Shown here in pieces: positions 7,078-16,899 of a stretch of 64,000 bases of DNA. The stretch covers positions 558,001 to 622,000 of the forward strand of contig NZ_JAMQPN010000002.1 in NCBI RefSeq assembly GCF_026151655.1. The letters are read 5' to 3'. Position 1 is the first letter of the stretch. Every line of letters starts with the position of its first letter. Origin of the DNA: Leptospira soteropolitanensis (GTDB taxonomy: Bacteria > Spirochaetota > Leptospiria > Leptospirales > Leptospiraceae). Below the pieces are notes generated by a model. That model was not told the DNA's origin. It ran no database searches and was given only the letters and a program-made list of their open reading frames with translations. The translations under genes were made by a program, and so were the position numbers.

Positions 7078-9630
7078 ATGAAACAAGAACCCGTTGGGCT
7101 CTTTGAAAAGTATTTTATCATTTGGTTTAGAACTCTCACAGAAAAGATCTGGACCGGAGACAAAAAATTAAGAAACACAAGCATTGCTATCTTTGCTTTT
7201 GGAGTATTGAATGTTTTTTTACTCACAGGTTCTGTAAAAGATTTTTTTAAACTGAAAGAAGCTGCTGTTTATGACATCCCGTCTACTTTGTATGGAATGA
7301 ATGACAAAGGAGAATACGAACCTATTGCAGAATATTATAAATTTTCTAGGATTCCTGTTAAATTAGAACAGTTAAAAGCAGAACAATCCCCCTTATCGCC
7401 AGATAACAGACACAAGGTGATCCAATGTTTTTTATCCACAGAAGATAACTCTTTTTATTCACACAATGGAATTGACTTAAAAGGGATTGCTCGCGCTTTT
7501 GTAGTGAACATTATGGCAGGGCGTGTGAAAGAAGGTGCCTCCACAATTACCCAACAGGTAGCCCGTCTCAAGTTTTTATCCATTGAAAGATCCATCGCAA
7601 GAAAAGCTAGAGAAGCTTGGCTTGCCATTTTACTGGAACTAGTTTATCCCAAAGATAAAATCCTAGAAGTTTATTTAAATGAAATTCCTCTCGGACATGG
7701 AACGATTGGGGTTGGAGCTGCGTCCCGTTTTTATTTTCGTAAAGAAGTACAAGATGTAACTTGGGGTGAAGCAGCAATTCTTGCAAGTCTTACCACAAGG
7801 CCAACGCAGTTTAGTCCGATTGTGAATCCCGTTTCCAGTATGAACAAAGTGCGAATCGTATTTCGTAAGTTAGTTGAAAATGGGCGAATGTCTGTTGCCG
7901 ATGCGGAAAAAGAATATGCAAGCCTAGAAGAATATTATACCAATCTAAACCGCTCTCCTAACGATTCCGCTTTTTCCGATAGATTAAATCGTTTTCCCTA
8001 TGTAACCGAATACATTAGAAAAAACCTAATTCGTTCGATTGGGTCGGGGCGTTTGTATAATGGTGGCCTTAAAATTTATTCAACGATCAACATTCGCCAC
8101 CAAGAAGAAGCAGAAAAAGCACTTCTGCCAGCTCTCCAAAGACAAACCATAGAATCCAACCAAAGGGCCTTTCGAAACATTGATGCCTTTGACGATTTAT
8201 ATGGGAGCGGGTATTCTTTAATTGCTGATTTATATGACTTGCCCGAATTTAAATTTCGTATTTCAAGAACAGAACGTACCTTTTCTTCGGCTTATCAGGA
8301 GGACCTCCGAGACGAATTCTTCGCATTAAATTTATTAACGGGAGATGATTTTCTAGGTGATTTAATTGATAAAAACTACACCTCACAAACCACCAAAGAT
8401 CATCTTCTTCCTGTGGAAGGATCTCTCATTGCCATTCGTCCAGAAACTGGATACATTACCGCGTTAGTTGGCGGATCGGGATTTCGCTCAGACAACCAAC
8501 AAATACGCCCTTTCCAAGCTTTTCGCCAACCAGGTTCTGCTTTTAAACCCATTTTATATGCAGCAGCAATGGACTACTCAGGACAAAACCCTGACCCAGA
8601 AAAAAACGTAACACCGGCAACTCTTTTTGCCGATTCCCCTCTCCAATATCTTATGGAAGATGGAGATGAATGGGCACCCGAAAACTATAGTAGTGAATAT
8701 TCTGGTTTTATTTTACTCAGAAAAGCATTAGAACAATCCAAAAACTCAGTAGCAGTTCGTGTATTAGAACAAGTAGGCCTCTCTCACCTAATGGAAAGTT
8801 TACGAGGACTATTGCAACTCAATGGCCGAGATATCCCTTATAACTTTAGTGTCTCCCTTGGTTCCTTTGAACTCACACCTTATGAACTCACAAGAGCTTA
8901 TGCGGCTCTTGCTTCCGGTGGGAAAACGGTAAATCCAATCTCTGTTTTGTATGTAGAAGACAACGCAGGGACGGTCATTAAGGATTTTCGTAAAGACTAC
9001 GAAGATGTGGATCGCAAACAAATCATTTCTAAAGAAGCAGCTTTTCTCATCACATCCATGATGCGTGATGTGGTAGAAGAAGGAACGGGTCGCGGAGTTT
9101 TGTCTTATGGTCTAAACCGCAAAGCTTACGGAAAAACAGGAACCACAAATAACTTTCGGGATGCCTGGTTTGTGGGTTATACCCCGGAACTTGTGACCTC
9201 CGTATGGTTTGGGTATGATGTGGGGACAATTTCTCTCGGTCGAGGAATGACTGGCGGGAAACTAGCAGCTCCGGTTTGGGGAAGGTTTATGGCAAGAGCT
9301 CTCGATCGAGAACCGGTGATCGATTTTCCTTGGCTTGCGGATGTCAAGGTTACGAAAAAAACAGTTTGCCGTATGTCAGGAAAACTCCCTGGAAATCAAT
9401 GCCACGACCTATTTGAAGAGTATTTTATCCCGCAAACCGCACCAAAAGAAATTTGTAACGACCACGGCTCCTCCTGGAACGTAGTGGAAACGAAACCTAG
9501 TGTTTCTTCCACGCCAGTAGCACGCACGGAAAAGAAAAAAACCGAAAAAGTTGAGAAACTTACCCCATCTGCCAAGCCACCAAAACGAAAAAAGTCGGTC
9601 TTTAGCGGAGATGAGGAAATTGACTACTAA
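7078..9630 (+). CDS. mrcA: Class A penicillin-binding protein (bifunctional peptidoglycan synthase)
   Basis: 850 residues, inner-membrane anchored by one segment around residues 34-52. The GT51 glycosyltransferase domain has the catalytic Glu122 in EDNSFY and the GASTITQQ motif. The transpeptidase domain shows all three active-site motifs: S487xxK490 (SAFK), S554xN556 (SKN) and K686TG. It polymerises and crosslinks peptidoglycan in the periplasm. The C-terminal 50 residues are Lys/Pro-rich and basic. An insertion of roughly 100 residues separates the two catalytic domains, as in PBP1a. Downstream are a bactofilin and an M23 endopeptidase, making a wall growth and shape cluster. The symbol denotes the PBP1a-like class; the exact orthology was not tested. 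Confidence 0.93.
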   Translation: MKQEPVGLFEKYFIIWFRTLTEKIWTGDKKLRNTSIAIFAFGVLNVFLLTGSVKDFFKLKEAAVYDIPSTLYGMNDKGEYEPIAEYYKFSRIPVKLEQLKAEQSPLSPDNRHKVIQCFLSTEDNSFYSHNGIDLKGIARAFVVNIMAGRVKEGASTITQQVARLKFLSIERSIARKAREAWLAILLELVYPKDKILEVYLNEIPLGHGTIGVGAASRFYFRKEVQDVTWGEAAILASLTTRPTQFSPIVNPVSSMNKVRIVFRKLVENGRMSVADAEKEYASLEEYYTNLNRSPNDSAFSDRLNRFPYVTEYIRKNLIRSIGSGRLYNGGLKIYSTINIRHQEEAEKALLPALQRQTIESNQRAFRNIDAFDDLYGSGYSLIADLYDLPEFKFRISRTERTFSSAYQEDLRDEFFALNLLTGDDFLGDLIDKNYTSQTTKDHLLPVEGSLIAIRPETGYITALVGGSGFRSDNQQIRPFQAFRQPGSAFKPILYAAAMDYSGQNPDPEKNVTPATLFADSPLQYLMEDGDEWAPENYSSEYSGFILLRKALEQSKNSVAVRVLEQVGLSHLMESLRGLLQLNGRDIPYNFSVSLGSFELTPYELTRAYAALASGGKTVNPISVLYVEDNAGTVIKDFRKDYEDVDRKQIISKEAAFLITSMMRDVVEEGTGRGVLSYGLNRKAYGKTGTTNNFRDAWFVGYTPELVTSVWFGYDVGTISLGRGMTGGKLAAPVWGRFMARALDREPVIDFPWLADVKVTKKTVCRMSGKLPGNQCHDLFEEYFIPQTAPKEICNDHGSSWNVVETKPSVSSTPVARTEKKKTEKVEKLTPSAKPPKRKKSVFSGDEEIDY

Positions 9631-9689
9631 AAAGGCTTGTCAAGAAGACCGAAAATTTTGATTCTCACAGAAGGGGAAAAGGAGCAGGA

Positions 9690-10094
9690 ATGGCAATAGG
9701 TAAGGATTCCATCAATAGCGTTATCGGACCAGGGTCGATATTTGAAGGTAAGTTTTATATCGCAGGTTCACTTAGAATCGATGGAAAATTCGAAGGTGAT
9801 ATCAAAACTGAAGATGCACTTGTTATCGGAGAGACCGGTAAAGTAAAAACTAACATTAGCGCAAAAGAAGTCATTGTATCAGGTACCCTCATCGGAAACA
9901 TCAAAGCCGAAAACGAAGTAAAACTGGAAGGTACAGGACGTATGTTAGGTGATATCACTGCTCCTTACTTAGAACTTCAAAAAGGTGTAGTTGCTAAAGG
10001 TAATATTACAATCACAGGCGGCCAGAAAAAAGACGTTCGTAAGATTGTTGAAGAATCCTTTGGTGGTATTAAATCCTTAGATACCAAGGATTAG
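9690..10094 (+). CDS. Bactofilin (polymer-forming cytoskeletal protein)
   Basis: 134 residues, almost entirely the short beta-helix repeat of bactofilins: SIFEGKFYIAGSLRIDGKFEGDI followed by regular hydrophobic-Gly steps (VIGETGKV, VIVSGTLIGNI, VKLEGTGRMLGDI). Flanking tails are short. Bactofilins form nucleotide-free filaments at the inner membrane and position wall enzymes. A strong AGGAG precedes the ATG. The next gene, 17 bp on, is a LysM/M23 endopeptidase, a pairing also known for helical Helicobacter (CcmA with Csd1). Bactofilins affect helical pitch in Leptospira biflexa (LbbD); whether this one is LbbD cannot be said. Confidence 0.92.
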   Translation: MAIGKDSINSVIGPGSIFEGKFYIAGSLRIDGKFEGDIKTEDALVIGETGKVKTNISAKEVIVSGTLIGNIKAENEVKLEGTGRMLGDITAPYLELQKGVVAKGNITITGGQKKDVRKIVEESFGGIKSLDTKD

Positions 10095-10111
10095 TTAGTC
10101 TCATTTAACAC

Positions 10112-11236
10112 ATGCTACTTCGATCTCCTGAAAAGTCTACGATCGGCAAGCATGTGTTACGCTGGGGGAATGTGAATGTAATCCAAGTTTCCCCAGGTAA
10201 GTATTTTTATAATCTTCAATCACAATCTAGCGTCCTACACGGAACCATAGATCTCAATCGCAAAAGATATAGAATTCTCCCTCTCCTAACTTCTTCTTTT
10301 ATCTTAGCTTTCTTTTTATCAGTGCTTGTCGACAAACAAACATACGAAGAAAGTTTAATGGAAAAAGAGTTCCTCAGTATGTCTACTGAAGTAGAAGAAA
10401 ACGACGTAAAAGACAAAGAAGCAAAACTTGCCGATGCAAAATACCTTCAAGAAACAGAAGATAAAAAAATGGCCATCCTTCGCTCTGCAGATTTGGATGC
10501 ACTAGCAGAAAACAAAAATAAAAAACTAAAAGTCACTCAATACAAAGTCAAAAAGAACGAAACACTCTCCGACATTGCTCGAAGGTTTAAAGTTTCTGCC
10601 GAATCCATCGCGGGAAGTTCTGGAATTAACCCAGAAGTATCCATACTTCCTGGTCAAATTTTAAATATTCCCAACAAACAAGGCTTAGTTTATAAACTAA
10701 AAAAAGGTGATACCCTCGCCAAAGTTGCGGATTATTACAAAGTAAAAATAGATGATATTTATGCAGAAAACCAACTTGAGGATTATGATTTATTCAAATC
10801 CGGACAAAAGGTATTCCTTCCGGGAGCTGTGATTCCAGAAACAGGACCTGTTTGGAGAATTCCTGTCGCCTCCAAGGTAATCACATCAGGATGGGGAACG
10901 CGCTCTTATCCTCAATATAAATTCCATATGGCTCTCGACTTACGGGCGAATTATGAATCTGTGTATGCTGCAAGAAAAGGAAAAGTGACTTATTCTGGTT
11001 GGATGGGTGGTTACGGAAATGCGATCATCTTGACCCATGATGATAACTACCAAACTTTATATGCCCACAACTCGAAACTTTATGTAAAAGAGGGTGATTA
11101 TGTAAGCGCTGGTAAAGTCATTTCTCGTTCCGGTTGCACCGGCTATTGTTTTGGTCCCCACCTCCACTTTGAAGTCATCAAAGATGGAAAAAACGTAAAC
11201 CCAACAAAAATCATGAAAGGTTTCTCTTATAAATAA
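10112..11236 (+). CDS. Membrane-anchored LysM / M23 peptidoglycan endopeptidase
   Basis: 374 residues. After a cytoplasmic N-terminus of about 50 residues a transmembrane segment (LPLLTSSFILAFFLSVLV) leads into a coiled stretch, two LysM domains (YKVKKNETLSDIARRF and YKLKKGDTLAKVADYY) that bind glycan, and a C-terminal M23 domain. The zinc ligands are present: His and Asp in FHMALD and the HLHFEV motif, plus the AHNS substrate-side His. It should therefore be an active cross-link cleaver in the periplasm. The unusually long cytoplasmic N-terminus could contact the bactofilin encoded just upstream; that is inference. Confidence 0.9.
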   Translation: MLLRSPEKSTIGKHVLRWGNVNVIQVSPGKYFYNLQSQSSVLHGTIDLNRKRYRILPLLTSSFILAFFLSVLVDKQTYEESLMEKEFLSMSTEVEENDVKDKEAKLADAKYLQETEDKKMAILRSADLDALAENKNKKLKVTQYKVKKNETLSDIARRFKVSAESIAGSSGINPEVSILPGQILNIPNKQGLVYKLKKGDTLAKVADYYKVKIDDIYAENQLEDYDLFKSGQKVFLPGAVIPETGPVWRIPVASKVITSGWGTRSYPQYKFHMALDLRANYESVYAARKGKVTYSGWMGGYGNAIILTHDDNYQTLYAHNSKLYVKEGDYVSAGKVISRSGCTGYCFGPHLHFEVIKDGKNVNPTKIMKGFSYK

Positions 11237-11250
11237 AATCAGCAAATCAA

Positions 11251-12354
11251 ATGAAAAAAAAATCACTAAACAAAAAACATTCAATTTTCCTAATATTGCT
11301 AATTACAAGCACGAATTTTGTTTTCTTCTGTACGCCAAAAATTGGCGAACAAATCAACAAACGAATTGTAGATCCATTTGATGAAACTAAAATTCTAAAT
11401 GTTCATTTTGTAACCACTCGCAGGGAAATGACTGTTAAAGATAATTGTGACAGCGCCAGTTTTGGATTTATCACTGACATCAATCCTCATTACGGAATTT
11501 GTTTACTAAATGTCCCTTCCAAACATATCATTGGCGATATATCCTTAGACAACGCCCAGGACAAAAATCAATTTTTTCAATTCAAAGGCCGTATCAATAC
11601 CGATGATAAAGAATTTTTAAACAAAATCAAAGTTTCTGCATCTGAGGAAGTTTTAGTATTTGTTCACGGATTCAATGTCAATTTCGATGAAGCGGTCATC
11701 CGTGCGGGACAAATTAAATACGATTTGAAATTCCCAGGAGAAGTGATTGTTTATTCCTGGCCGGCAGGTGCTGATGCAGGAATCTTATCGCAAGTAATGG
11801 TGAAATCCACTTACGATTTAAATTACACAGAGGCCAAAATCAACAGGGAACCGTTTGTTAAGTTTTTAACCGATATCACTGGACTTGGGAAAAAAATTCA
11901 CTTAATCGTTCATAGCATGGGCCACCAAGTGGTATTGCCTTCTTTAGCATCTCTTTCCAAACAAGGAAAAACAAAATTTATTTCAGAACTAATTCTGAAT
12001 GCCCCAGACTTTGATAAAAATGAATTTGAACTGATCTTAAGTGATCTAACCAAATCCTCAGAACGAATCACTCTTTATTGTTCACCAGGAGACAATGCAC
12101 TCGTCGCTTCCCAAAAAGTAAACGGAGCACCGCGTGCAGGTATGTGTTTTAAGTATTCCAACGTGGACGTGATCAATGTAAACGAAGTGGATGACCCCGT
12201 CTTTGGAGTGGGCGGTCTCGGCCACGGATACTATTCCTCAAGACCCATCCTAACAGACATCTATCAAGTGTTACTTGGGGTATCCGTAGAACGTAGACTT
12301 TTTATCCGAAAATCAGGTCCGAAAAACGGGGAGAACTTTGTCCTTAGAAAATAA
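11251..12354 (+). CDS. DUF900-type alpha/beta hydrolase, probable lipoprotein
   Basis: 367 residues. The N-terminus is a signal sequence ending in FVFFC-TP, a loose spirochaetal lipobox, so lipidation at Cys27 is likely. The mature part matches the DUF900 alpha/beta hydrolase family: oxyanion region VFVHGFNVNF, the strand VYSWPA, and a nucleophile elbow VHSMGHQ (H-S-M-G). The substrate is unknown. Only 14 bp separate it from the M23 peptidase gene, so it may belong to the same envelope operon. Confidence 0.75.
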   Translation: MKKKSLNKKHSIFLILLITSTNFVFFCTPKIGEQINKRIVDPFDETKILNVHFVTTRREMTVKDNCDSASFGFITDINPHYGICLLNVPSKHIIGDISLDNAQDKNQFFQFKGRINTDDKEFLNKIKVSASEEVLVFVHGFNVNFDEAVIRAGQIKYDLKFPGEVIVYSWPAGADAGILSQVMVKSTYDLNYTEAKINREPFVKFLTDITGLGKKIHLIVHSMGHQVVLPSLASLSKQGKTKFISELILNAPDFDKNEFELILSDLTKSSERITLYCSPGDNALVASQKVNGAPRAGMCFKYSNVDVINVNEVDDPVFGVGGLGHGYYSSRPILTDIYQVLLGVSVERRLFIRKSGPKNGENFVLRK

Positions 12355-12450
12355 TTTTCTGAAAGGAGAAAGAAAACGAATCCCAAAAACATTTTTTTCA
12401 TTCGATAATCCTTGCCTTTTTCAGAATGGTTCTTAGAATTTTTCTAGTAT

Positions 12451-13224
12451 ATGGATTTAAAAAGAAAGGGAAGTCTTTTTTATTTTGGAGAACGAATTCT
12501 CCTAGGAACTGCGGGTATCGTAACAGAACCCCATTCCCATTATGCAGTATCCATCTTGGTTTCCCTTGGTAATTCCTTCCATCTATATACTAAATCAAAT
12601 CAAATCATCGAATCACAAGGAATCATCATTCCGCCAAATTATTACCATAAACTAGACGCATCCCAATCGGAAATGGTCATCATCCAACTAGATCCTAAGT
12701 CAGAAGAATACAAACGAATTGAAATGGATTTATCGCCAAAGACAATTGATTCCACAACAAGGGAACAAATACTAAAAATCGCAGATCCATTGTTTGGTGA
12801 TTCTCTAGATTGTAAATCAGCCAGAGCCTTATACAACCAAATTCTTTCCCTGCTCGGTTCTGGGAGCACTACTAAAAAGTATGATGAACGTATCGAAGTA
12901 GCCATTCAAAGAATCAAAGAAAAAATGCCAAATCCAGTATCGTTAACAGATCTGTCTGAAATTTCTGGAATCTCTACGGACCGTTTTATGCATCTTTTTA
13001 AGGACAATATGGGCATTCCTCTCAGACAGTATTTATTATGGCAAAGACTTCATATCGCCGCAAAACTATTACAAGGCGGAGAAAATCTAACGACTGCCTC
13101 CCATGCTGCCGGGTTTAGTGACCAAGCACATCTCTCTAGAACTTTTAAAAAAATGTTCGGCGTAAAACCTTCTTTATTTTTAGGAACTCAATCCTTAAAC
13201 CAGGTTTGTTTTTGTGAAGATTAG
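12451..13224 (+). CDS. AraC-family transcriptional regulator
   Basis: 257 residues with an N-terminal cupin-like sensor region (HSHYAVSILVSLG ... IIPPNYYHKL) and a C-terminal double helix-turn-helix of about 100 residues (VSLTDLSEISGIS and HAAGFSDQAHLSRTFKKMFG). These features define the AraC/XylS family. The ligand and target genes are unknown. It is flanked by a 96-bp gap upstream and is convergent with the Mpo1-like gene. It is probably a stand-alone transcription unit. Confidence 0.9.
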   Translation: MDLKRKGSLFYFGERILLGTAGIVTEPHSHYAVSILVSLGNSFHLYTKSNQIIESQGIIIPPNYYHKLDASQSEMVIIQLDPKSEEYKRIEMDLSPKTIDSTTREQILKIADPLFGDSLDCKSARALYNQILSLLGSGSTTKKYDERIEVAIQRIKEKMPNPVSLTDLSEISGISTDRFMHLFKDNMGIPLRQYLLWQRLHIAAKLLQGGENLTTASHAAGFSDQAHLSRTFKKMFGVKPSLFLGTQSLNQVCFCED

Positions 13225-13316
13225 AATCGAAATGAATTTATTAGAAAATTGAGGAAGAAAGCACAATCAAAAAGAAAGTAATTCTAATTTCTGCGCTTCC
13301 AATAAAAATCGGATCA

Positions 13317-13352
13317 AAAATAGTCATCTGGAAAAAACCAAACGACTATTTT
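13317..13352. terminator. Candidate bidirectional terminator between convergent genes
   Basis: AAAATAGTC (13317-13325) and GACTATTTT (13344-13352) pair to a hairpin with an 18-nt loop between the AraC gene and the convergent Mpo1-like gene. A- and T-rich ends allow use in either direction. The loop is long, so the call is moderate. Confidence 0.5.
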
Positions 13353-13379
13353 GTAATCCTAACCTTTGCTTAAGTAACT

Positions 13380-13919
13380 TTAAGCATGTTTATGGGAAAA
13401 GTCTTTCCAAACACCACGTTGTTTCAGCTCTGCTTCCACTGCCGCTTTCAATTCCAATCGAAAACCTAGTTCGAAAAAAACATCCGCTACGACAAATAAC
13501 GGTGCAGAAACCAAAGCTTGGAACAAGTTATCAAATAATGCAGGTCTACTTTTTTCAAAAATAAAATGCCCGTAAAACTGAGCGCCCCAACCGATCACTT
13601 GTCCAAGACCGAAGATAGTCCAAGCAGTAGATGCCGGTAACTGCGCTGTGATCCATTCCGAGGTTACATAAAGTCCTCCGAAAACAAGTGTCGCCACAAA
13701 GGCAAACAACACATCCAAAGTATAATAGTAACCAAGCACAGCCAAAGTAAAAACAAGGGATGCTGATACGTTAAAACCATTGTATTCAAATAGGCTAAAA
13801 CGGCTTAGAACAACAAACAAAGTGAAGGTGATCGTAGGAACACCAAGCACGTGAATCAAGACATTGCGTTTTTCTTGATGGTAGGCGGAATAAAACGCCA
13901 TTTCTTTTGCAAATCTCAA
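13380..13919 (-). CDS. Mpo1-like (DUF962) membrane protein
   Basis: 179 residues with four hydrophobic segments and the family signature: YSAYHQEKRNVLIHVLGVP near the N-terminus and GWGAQFYGHFIFEKSRPAL around residue 110. The conserved His residues (HQEKRN, IHVLG, YGHF) are the likely iron ligands. Yeast Mpo1 is an iron-dependent dioxygenase that shortens 2-hydroxy fatty acids; by analogy this could act on membrane-derived fatty acids. The start is TTG at 13919, chosen because GGAGG lies 6 nt upstream; an in-frame ATG at 13901 is the alternative. Confidence 0.8.
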   Translation of the reverse strand: MRFAKEMAFYSAYHQEKRNVLIHVLGVPTITFTLFVVLSRFSLFEYNGFNVSASLVFTLAVLGYYYTLDVLFAFVATLVFGGLYVTSEWITAQLPASTAWTIFGLGQVIGWGAQFYGHFIFEKSRPALFDNLFQALVSAPLFVVADVFFELGFRLELKAAVEAELKQRGVWKDFSHKHA

Positions 13920-14000
13920 AGGAGACCTCCAGGTGTAGGCACTATACTACCAGATGTCTTGTTTTTCGACTTGAACGAATCTGTCAAAATTCTAAAAAAA

Positions 14001-15725
14001 TTAAGAATTTCTTTCGGATTCGAGGATGAGTTTACGGATGGAAAAGTTTCGCTTAAAATCCGCAGCAAAATCCTCGATGAGAATCGGAAACCTATAGGTC
14101 CAATTGGAATGGTCAGGAGTGCCCGGTACATTGATGCGGTGGACTTCGGGATTTTCTAAAACATCCGGTATACCGAGTGCTAAATCCTGGAATAGCTGGA
14201 TAGAAAAAAGACTACTGGTTTGGAATACAAATTCGAGAAGTCCCAATAAAGTTTCATCGTCCGTTTTGGGTCGTGGTTTTCCCAACCTGTCGAAAAAAAA
14301 CTGAAGTTTCGATTCCATATCGCCTTCTTTTTTCCACCACTCCATCACCAAACTTGTATCATGTGTTGATAAAACCGAAATGGCATTTTCTCTGTAGAGT
14401 TCTTCAGGAATAAACTCACCCGTTGTAAAGGATCTCGTCCAACGAACAACATCAATTCCTATCATCTGACGTTCAAACAAAGAATCTCGAATAAATGCAG
14501 GAACAGAACCCAAATCTTCCGCACAGGGAATCATAGAAGAAAAGGAATCAAAGATTTCTAAAATTTTTTCCCCGGATTCCCTCCAGTGTTTTTCTTCTTC
14601 GGTTATATGAAGTTCAGACAAGGGAAATAATTTTGCTTTTGTTTCTTCTTCTAAATTTTGGTAGGAGGATTCTTTCCAAAAGTCCCAATAAAAGATATAG
14701 TGATTCGGAATGAATTCGTGAATTAACCCCAAAGCCTCAAACTGTTTTGGATCCAAACCCTCTTTGGTAAATTCTTCTTTTGCAATTCCAAACTGAGGAT
14801 GGAACCAACCATGTAATGCGGTAGAGTCTCCACTGGGAATAGCCCAGATTCGATACATCCCGATCACATGGTCAATACGATAGAGATGAAAAAAATGTTC
14901 CAAATACGACAAACGATCCTTCCACCAAGAATAGTTTGTTTTTTCCAGTGCCACCCAATTGAGGACAGGGAAACCCCAAGTTTGACCTGTTTTAGAAAAA
15001 TCATCCGGAGGTGCACCGGCTTGCAAATTCATAATAAAAAATTCCGGGTGTTCCCAAACATCACAAGAATTTCGGGAAGTAAGAATGGGCATATCACCTT
15101 TTAGATATACACCCACATCTTCATAATGCACTTTTACTTCAGATAACTGATCATAGGCGATCTTTTGCAAATAGACCCAAAACAAAGCATCTTCCCTACG
15201 TTTGGTAAATATATATTCTTTCGCATAGTTTGGATCTAAAAATTCTTTAGGCCATTCCCACCAATCCTTACCATTAAACTCTTCATATAACATTCGAAAT
15301 GCTGCATAAGAATAACACCAAGGATGTTTTTCTAAAAAGTAAGTAGCATCAAACATGGCTTCTTTTAATTGCTTTGTATAAATCGTACGAATGATTTCTA
15401 ATTTTCGATTACGGATGCGGATGGGATGATTTTTTAAAAAACGAATCTCGCGTTTACGAGATTTAAAATTTAAACCTAATTTGTATAAGGAAATATAAAG
15501 AGGATCAATCGCAAAAGCAGAAATGGCGCTGTAAGGTGAGTATCCAAAACCTGTATCATTTAAAGGTAATAATTGAATGATACTAAAACCAACATCCCTT
15601 GCCCAATCGCAAAGTGGATATAAACTATAAATGTCTCCGCATTCAAAAGAATGTTCAGAAACAATAGAGGGCAGCGATACCAGTACCCCTGCCCTTCTTT
15701 TTTTTACATTTTGAAAAGATCCCAA
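14001..15725 (-). CDS. malQ: 4-alpha-glucanotransferase (amylomaltase)
   Basis: GH77 enzyme that transfers maltooligosaccharide units, in glycogen or maltodextrin turnover. 574 residues from the TTG at 15725. Catalytic residues are visible: nucleophile Asp in YRIDHVIGM, acid/base Glu in CAEDLGS, and the transition-state Asp in STHDTS. The N-terminal active-site region PLNDTGFGYSPYS is also present. The frame is open for 74 more codons upstream, but these overlap fbaB and read as nonsense. The TTG starts 5 nt after the fbaB stop and gives the usual N-terminus (RRAGVLVSLPS), so the two genes are coupled. Confidence 0.9.
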   Translation of the reverse strand: MGSFQNVKKRRAGVLVSLPSIVSEHSFECGDIYSLYPLCDWARDVGFSIIQLLPLNDTGFGYSPYSAISAFAIDPLYISLYKLGLNFKSRKREIRFLKNHPIRIRNRKLEIIRTIYTKQLKEAMFDATYFLEKHPWCYSYAAFRMLYEEFNGKDWWEWPKEFLDPNYAKEYIFTKRREDALFWVYLQKIAYDQLSEVKVHYEDVGVYLKGDMPILTSRNSCDVWEHPEFFIMNLQAGAPPDDFSKTGQTWGFPVLNWVALEKTNYSWWKDRLSYLEHFFHLYRIDHVIGMYRIWAIPSGDSTALHGWFHPQFGIAKEEFTKEGLDPKQFEALGLIHEFIPNHYIFYWDFWKESSYQNLEEETKAKLFPLSELHITEEEKHWRESGEKILEIFDSFSSMIPCAEDLGSVPAFIRDSLFERQMIGIDVVRWTRSFTTGEFIPEELYRENAISVLSTHDTSLVMEWWKKEGDMESKLQFFFDRLGKPRPKTDDETLLGLLEFVFQTSSLFSIQLFQDLALGIPDVLENPEVHRINVPGTPDHSNWTYRFPILIEDFAADFKRNFSIRKLILESERNS

Positions 15726-15730
15726 GTCTT

Positions 15731-16795
15731 TTAGGCGACTGTGATTTCTTTCGATAGATAAACGTCTTGGATGGCGTTGAGTAATGCAACCCCTTCCTTC
15801 ATAGGTTTTTGGAAAGCCTTTCTTCCAGAAATGAGACCCATTCCGCCAGCACGTTTGTTGATCACGGCAGTTTTGATCGCATCTTGTAAGTCGTTTTCGC
15901 CAGAAGCTCCACCAGAGTTGATGAGTCCCGCTCTTCCCATATAACAATTTGCTACTTGGTAACGAGTGAGGTCAATTGGGTGGTCAGAAGTAAGATCAGT
16001 ATAGATACGTTTGTCTGTTTTACCATAAGAAGACTCTTGGTTTAACACATTGTATCCTCCATTATTCTCAGGTAACTTTTGTTTGATGATATCCGCTTGG
16101 ATAGTCACACCTAAGTGGTTTGCTTGTCCAGTTAAGTCAGCAGAAACATGGTAGTCTTTATCTTTTTTAAAAGCATTGTTTCTAACATAACACCAAAGGA
16201 TGGTTGCCATTCCAAGTTCATGTGCCATCTGGAACACTTTAGAAATTTCTACAATTTCACGACCAGAATCAGCAGAACCAAAATAAATGGTAGCACCAAT
16301 CGCAACACAACCTTGGTCGTATGCTTGTTTCACAGTAGCGAAAAGGATTTGTTCACTTTTGTTTGGGTAGGTCAGGAGTTCGTTGTGGTTGATTTTCAAA
16401 ATGAAAGGAATTTTGTGAGCATACTTTCTTGCAACCGATCCAAGAACACCAAGAGTTGTCGCAACACCGTTACAACCACCTTCGATAGCCAATTTGATGA
16501 TGTTTTCCCCATCAAAATAAATAGGGTTTTTTGCAAAACTTGCACCAGCAGAGTGTTCAATTCCTTGGTCTACCGGCAGAATAGAAACATATCCAGTTCC
16601 ACCAAGACGGCCGCTTCCGAGTAAGGTTTGGATGCTACGAAGAACAGGTACAGACCTGTCAGTGGGAGCAAAAATTCTATCAACCCAGTCAGAGCCAGGT
16701 ACGTGGATTAGTTCTTTAGCGATTTTTGGCGATTTGAATCCCAGTAAGGATTCCGCGTCGTTTCCAAGATGTTTCGAGATTTCGTCGAAGTTCAA
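15731..16795 (-). CDS. fbaB: Class I fructose-bisphosphate aldolase, FbaB/DhnA type
   Basis: Schiff-base aldolase cleaving fructose 1,6-bisphosphate in glycolysis and gluconeogenesis. It shows the archaeal/DhnA type pattern: [32 protein letters not shown] and a C-terminal phosphate-binding [16 protein letters not shown]. The frame extends upstream to an ATG at 16834, but a clear AGGAG lies 7 nt before the TTG at 16795, so that start is preferred (354 residues). It is cotranscribed with malQ. The divergent histidine kinase starts about 100 bp away. Confidence 0.9.
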   Translation of the reverse strand: MNFDEISKHLGNDAESLLGFKSPKIAKELIHVPGSDWVDRIFAPTDRSVPVLRSIQTLLGSGRLGGTGYVSILPVDQGIEHSAGASFAKNPIYFDGENIIKLAIEGGCNGVATTLGVLGSVARKYAHKIPFILKINHNELLTYPNKSEQILFATVKQAYDQGCVAIGATIYFGSADSGREIVEISKVFQMAHELGMATILWCYVRNNAFKKDKDYHVSADLTGQANHLGVTIQADIIKQKLPENNGGYNVLNQESSYGKTDKRIYTDLTSDHPIDLTRYQVANCYMGRAGLINSGGASGENDLQDAIKTAVINKRAGGMGLISGRKAFQKPMKEGVALLNAIQDVYLSKEITVA

Positions 16796-16899
16796 AGTTG
16801 TTCTCCTAAAAAATAAATTCTCGGGTTCATCCAATGTGACAACATCTTTTTTTGCTCGTCGCCTTTCCGCTGGGTCCTAACTTGAATTGAGAGGCAAAA

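Noticed and set aside
15726..15947. 74-codon N-terminal extension of malQ
   Set aside because: It overlaps fbaB in another frame, is rich in Cys, Trp and Arg, and does not match MalQ. The TTG at 15725 gives the normal start.
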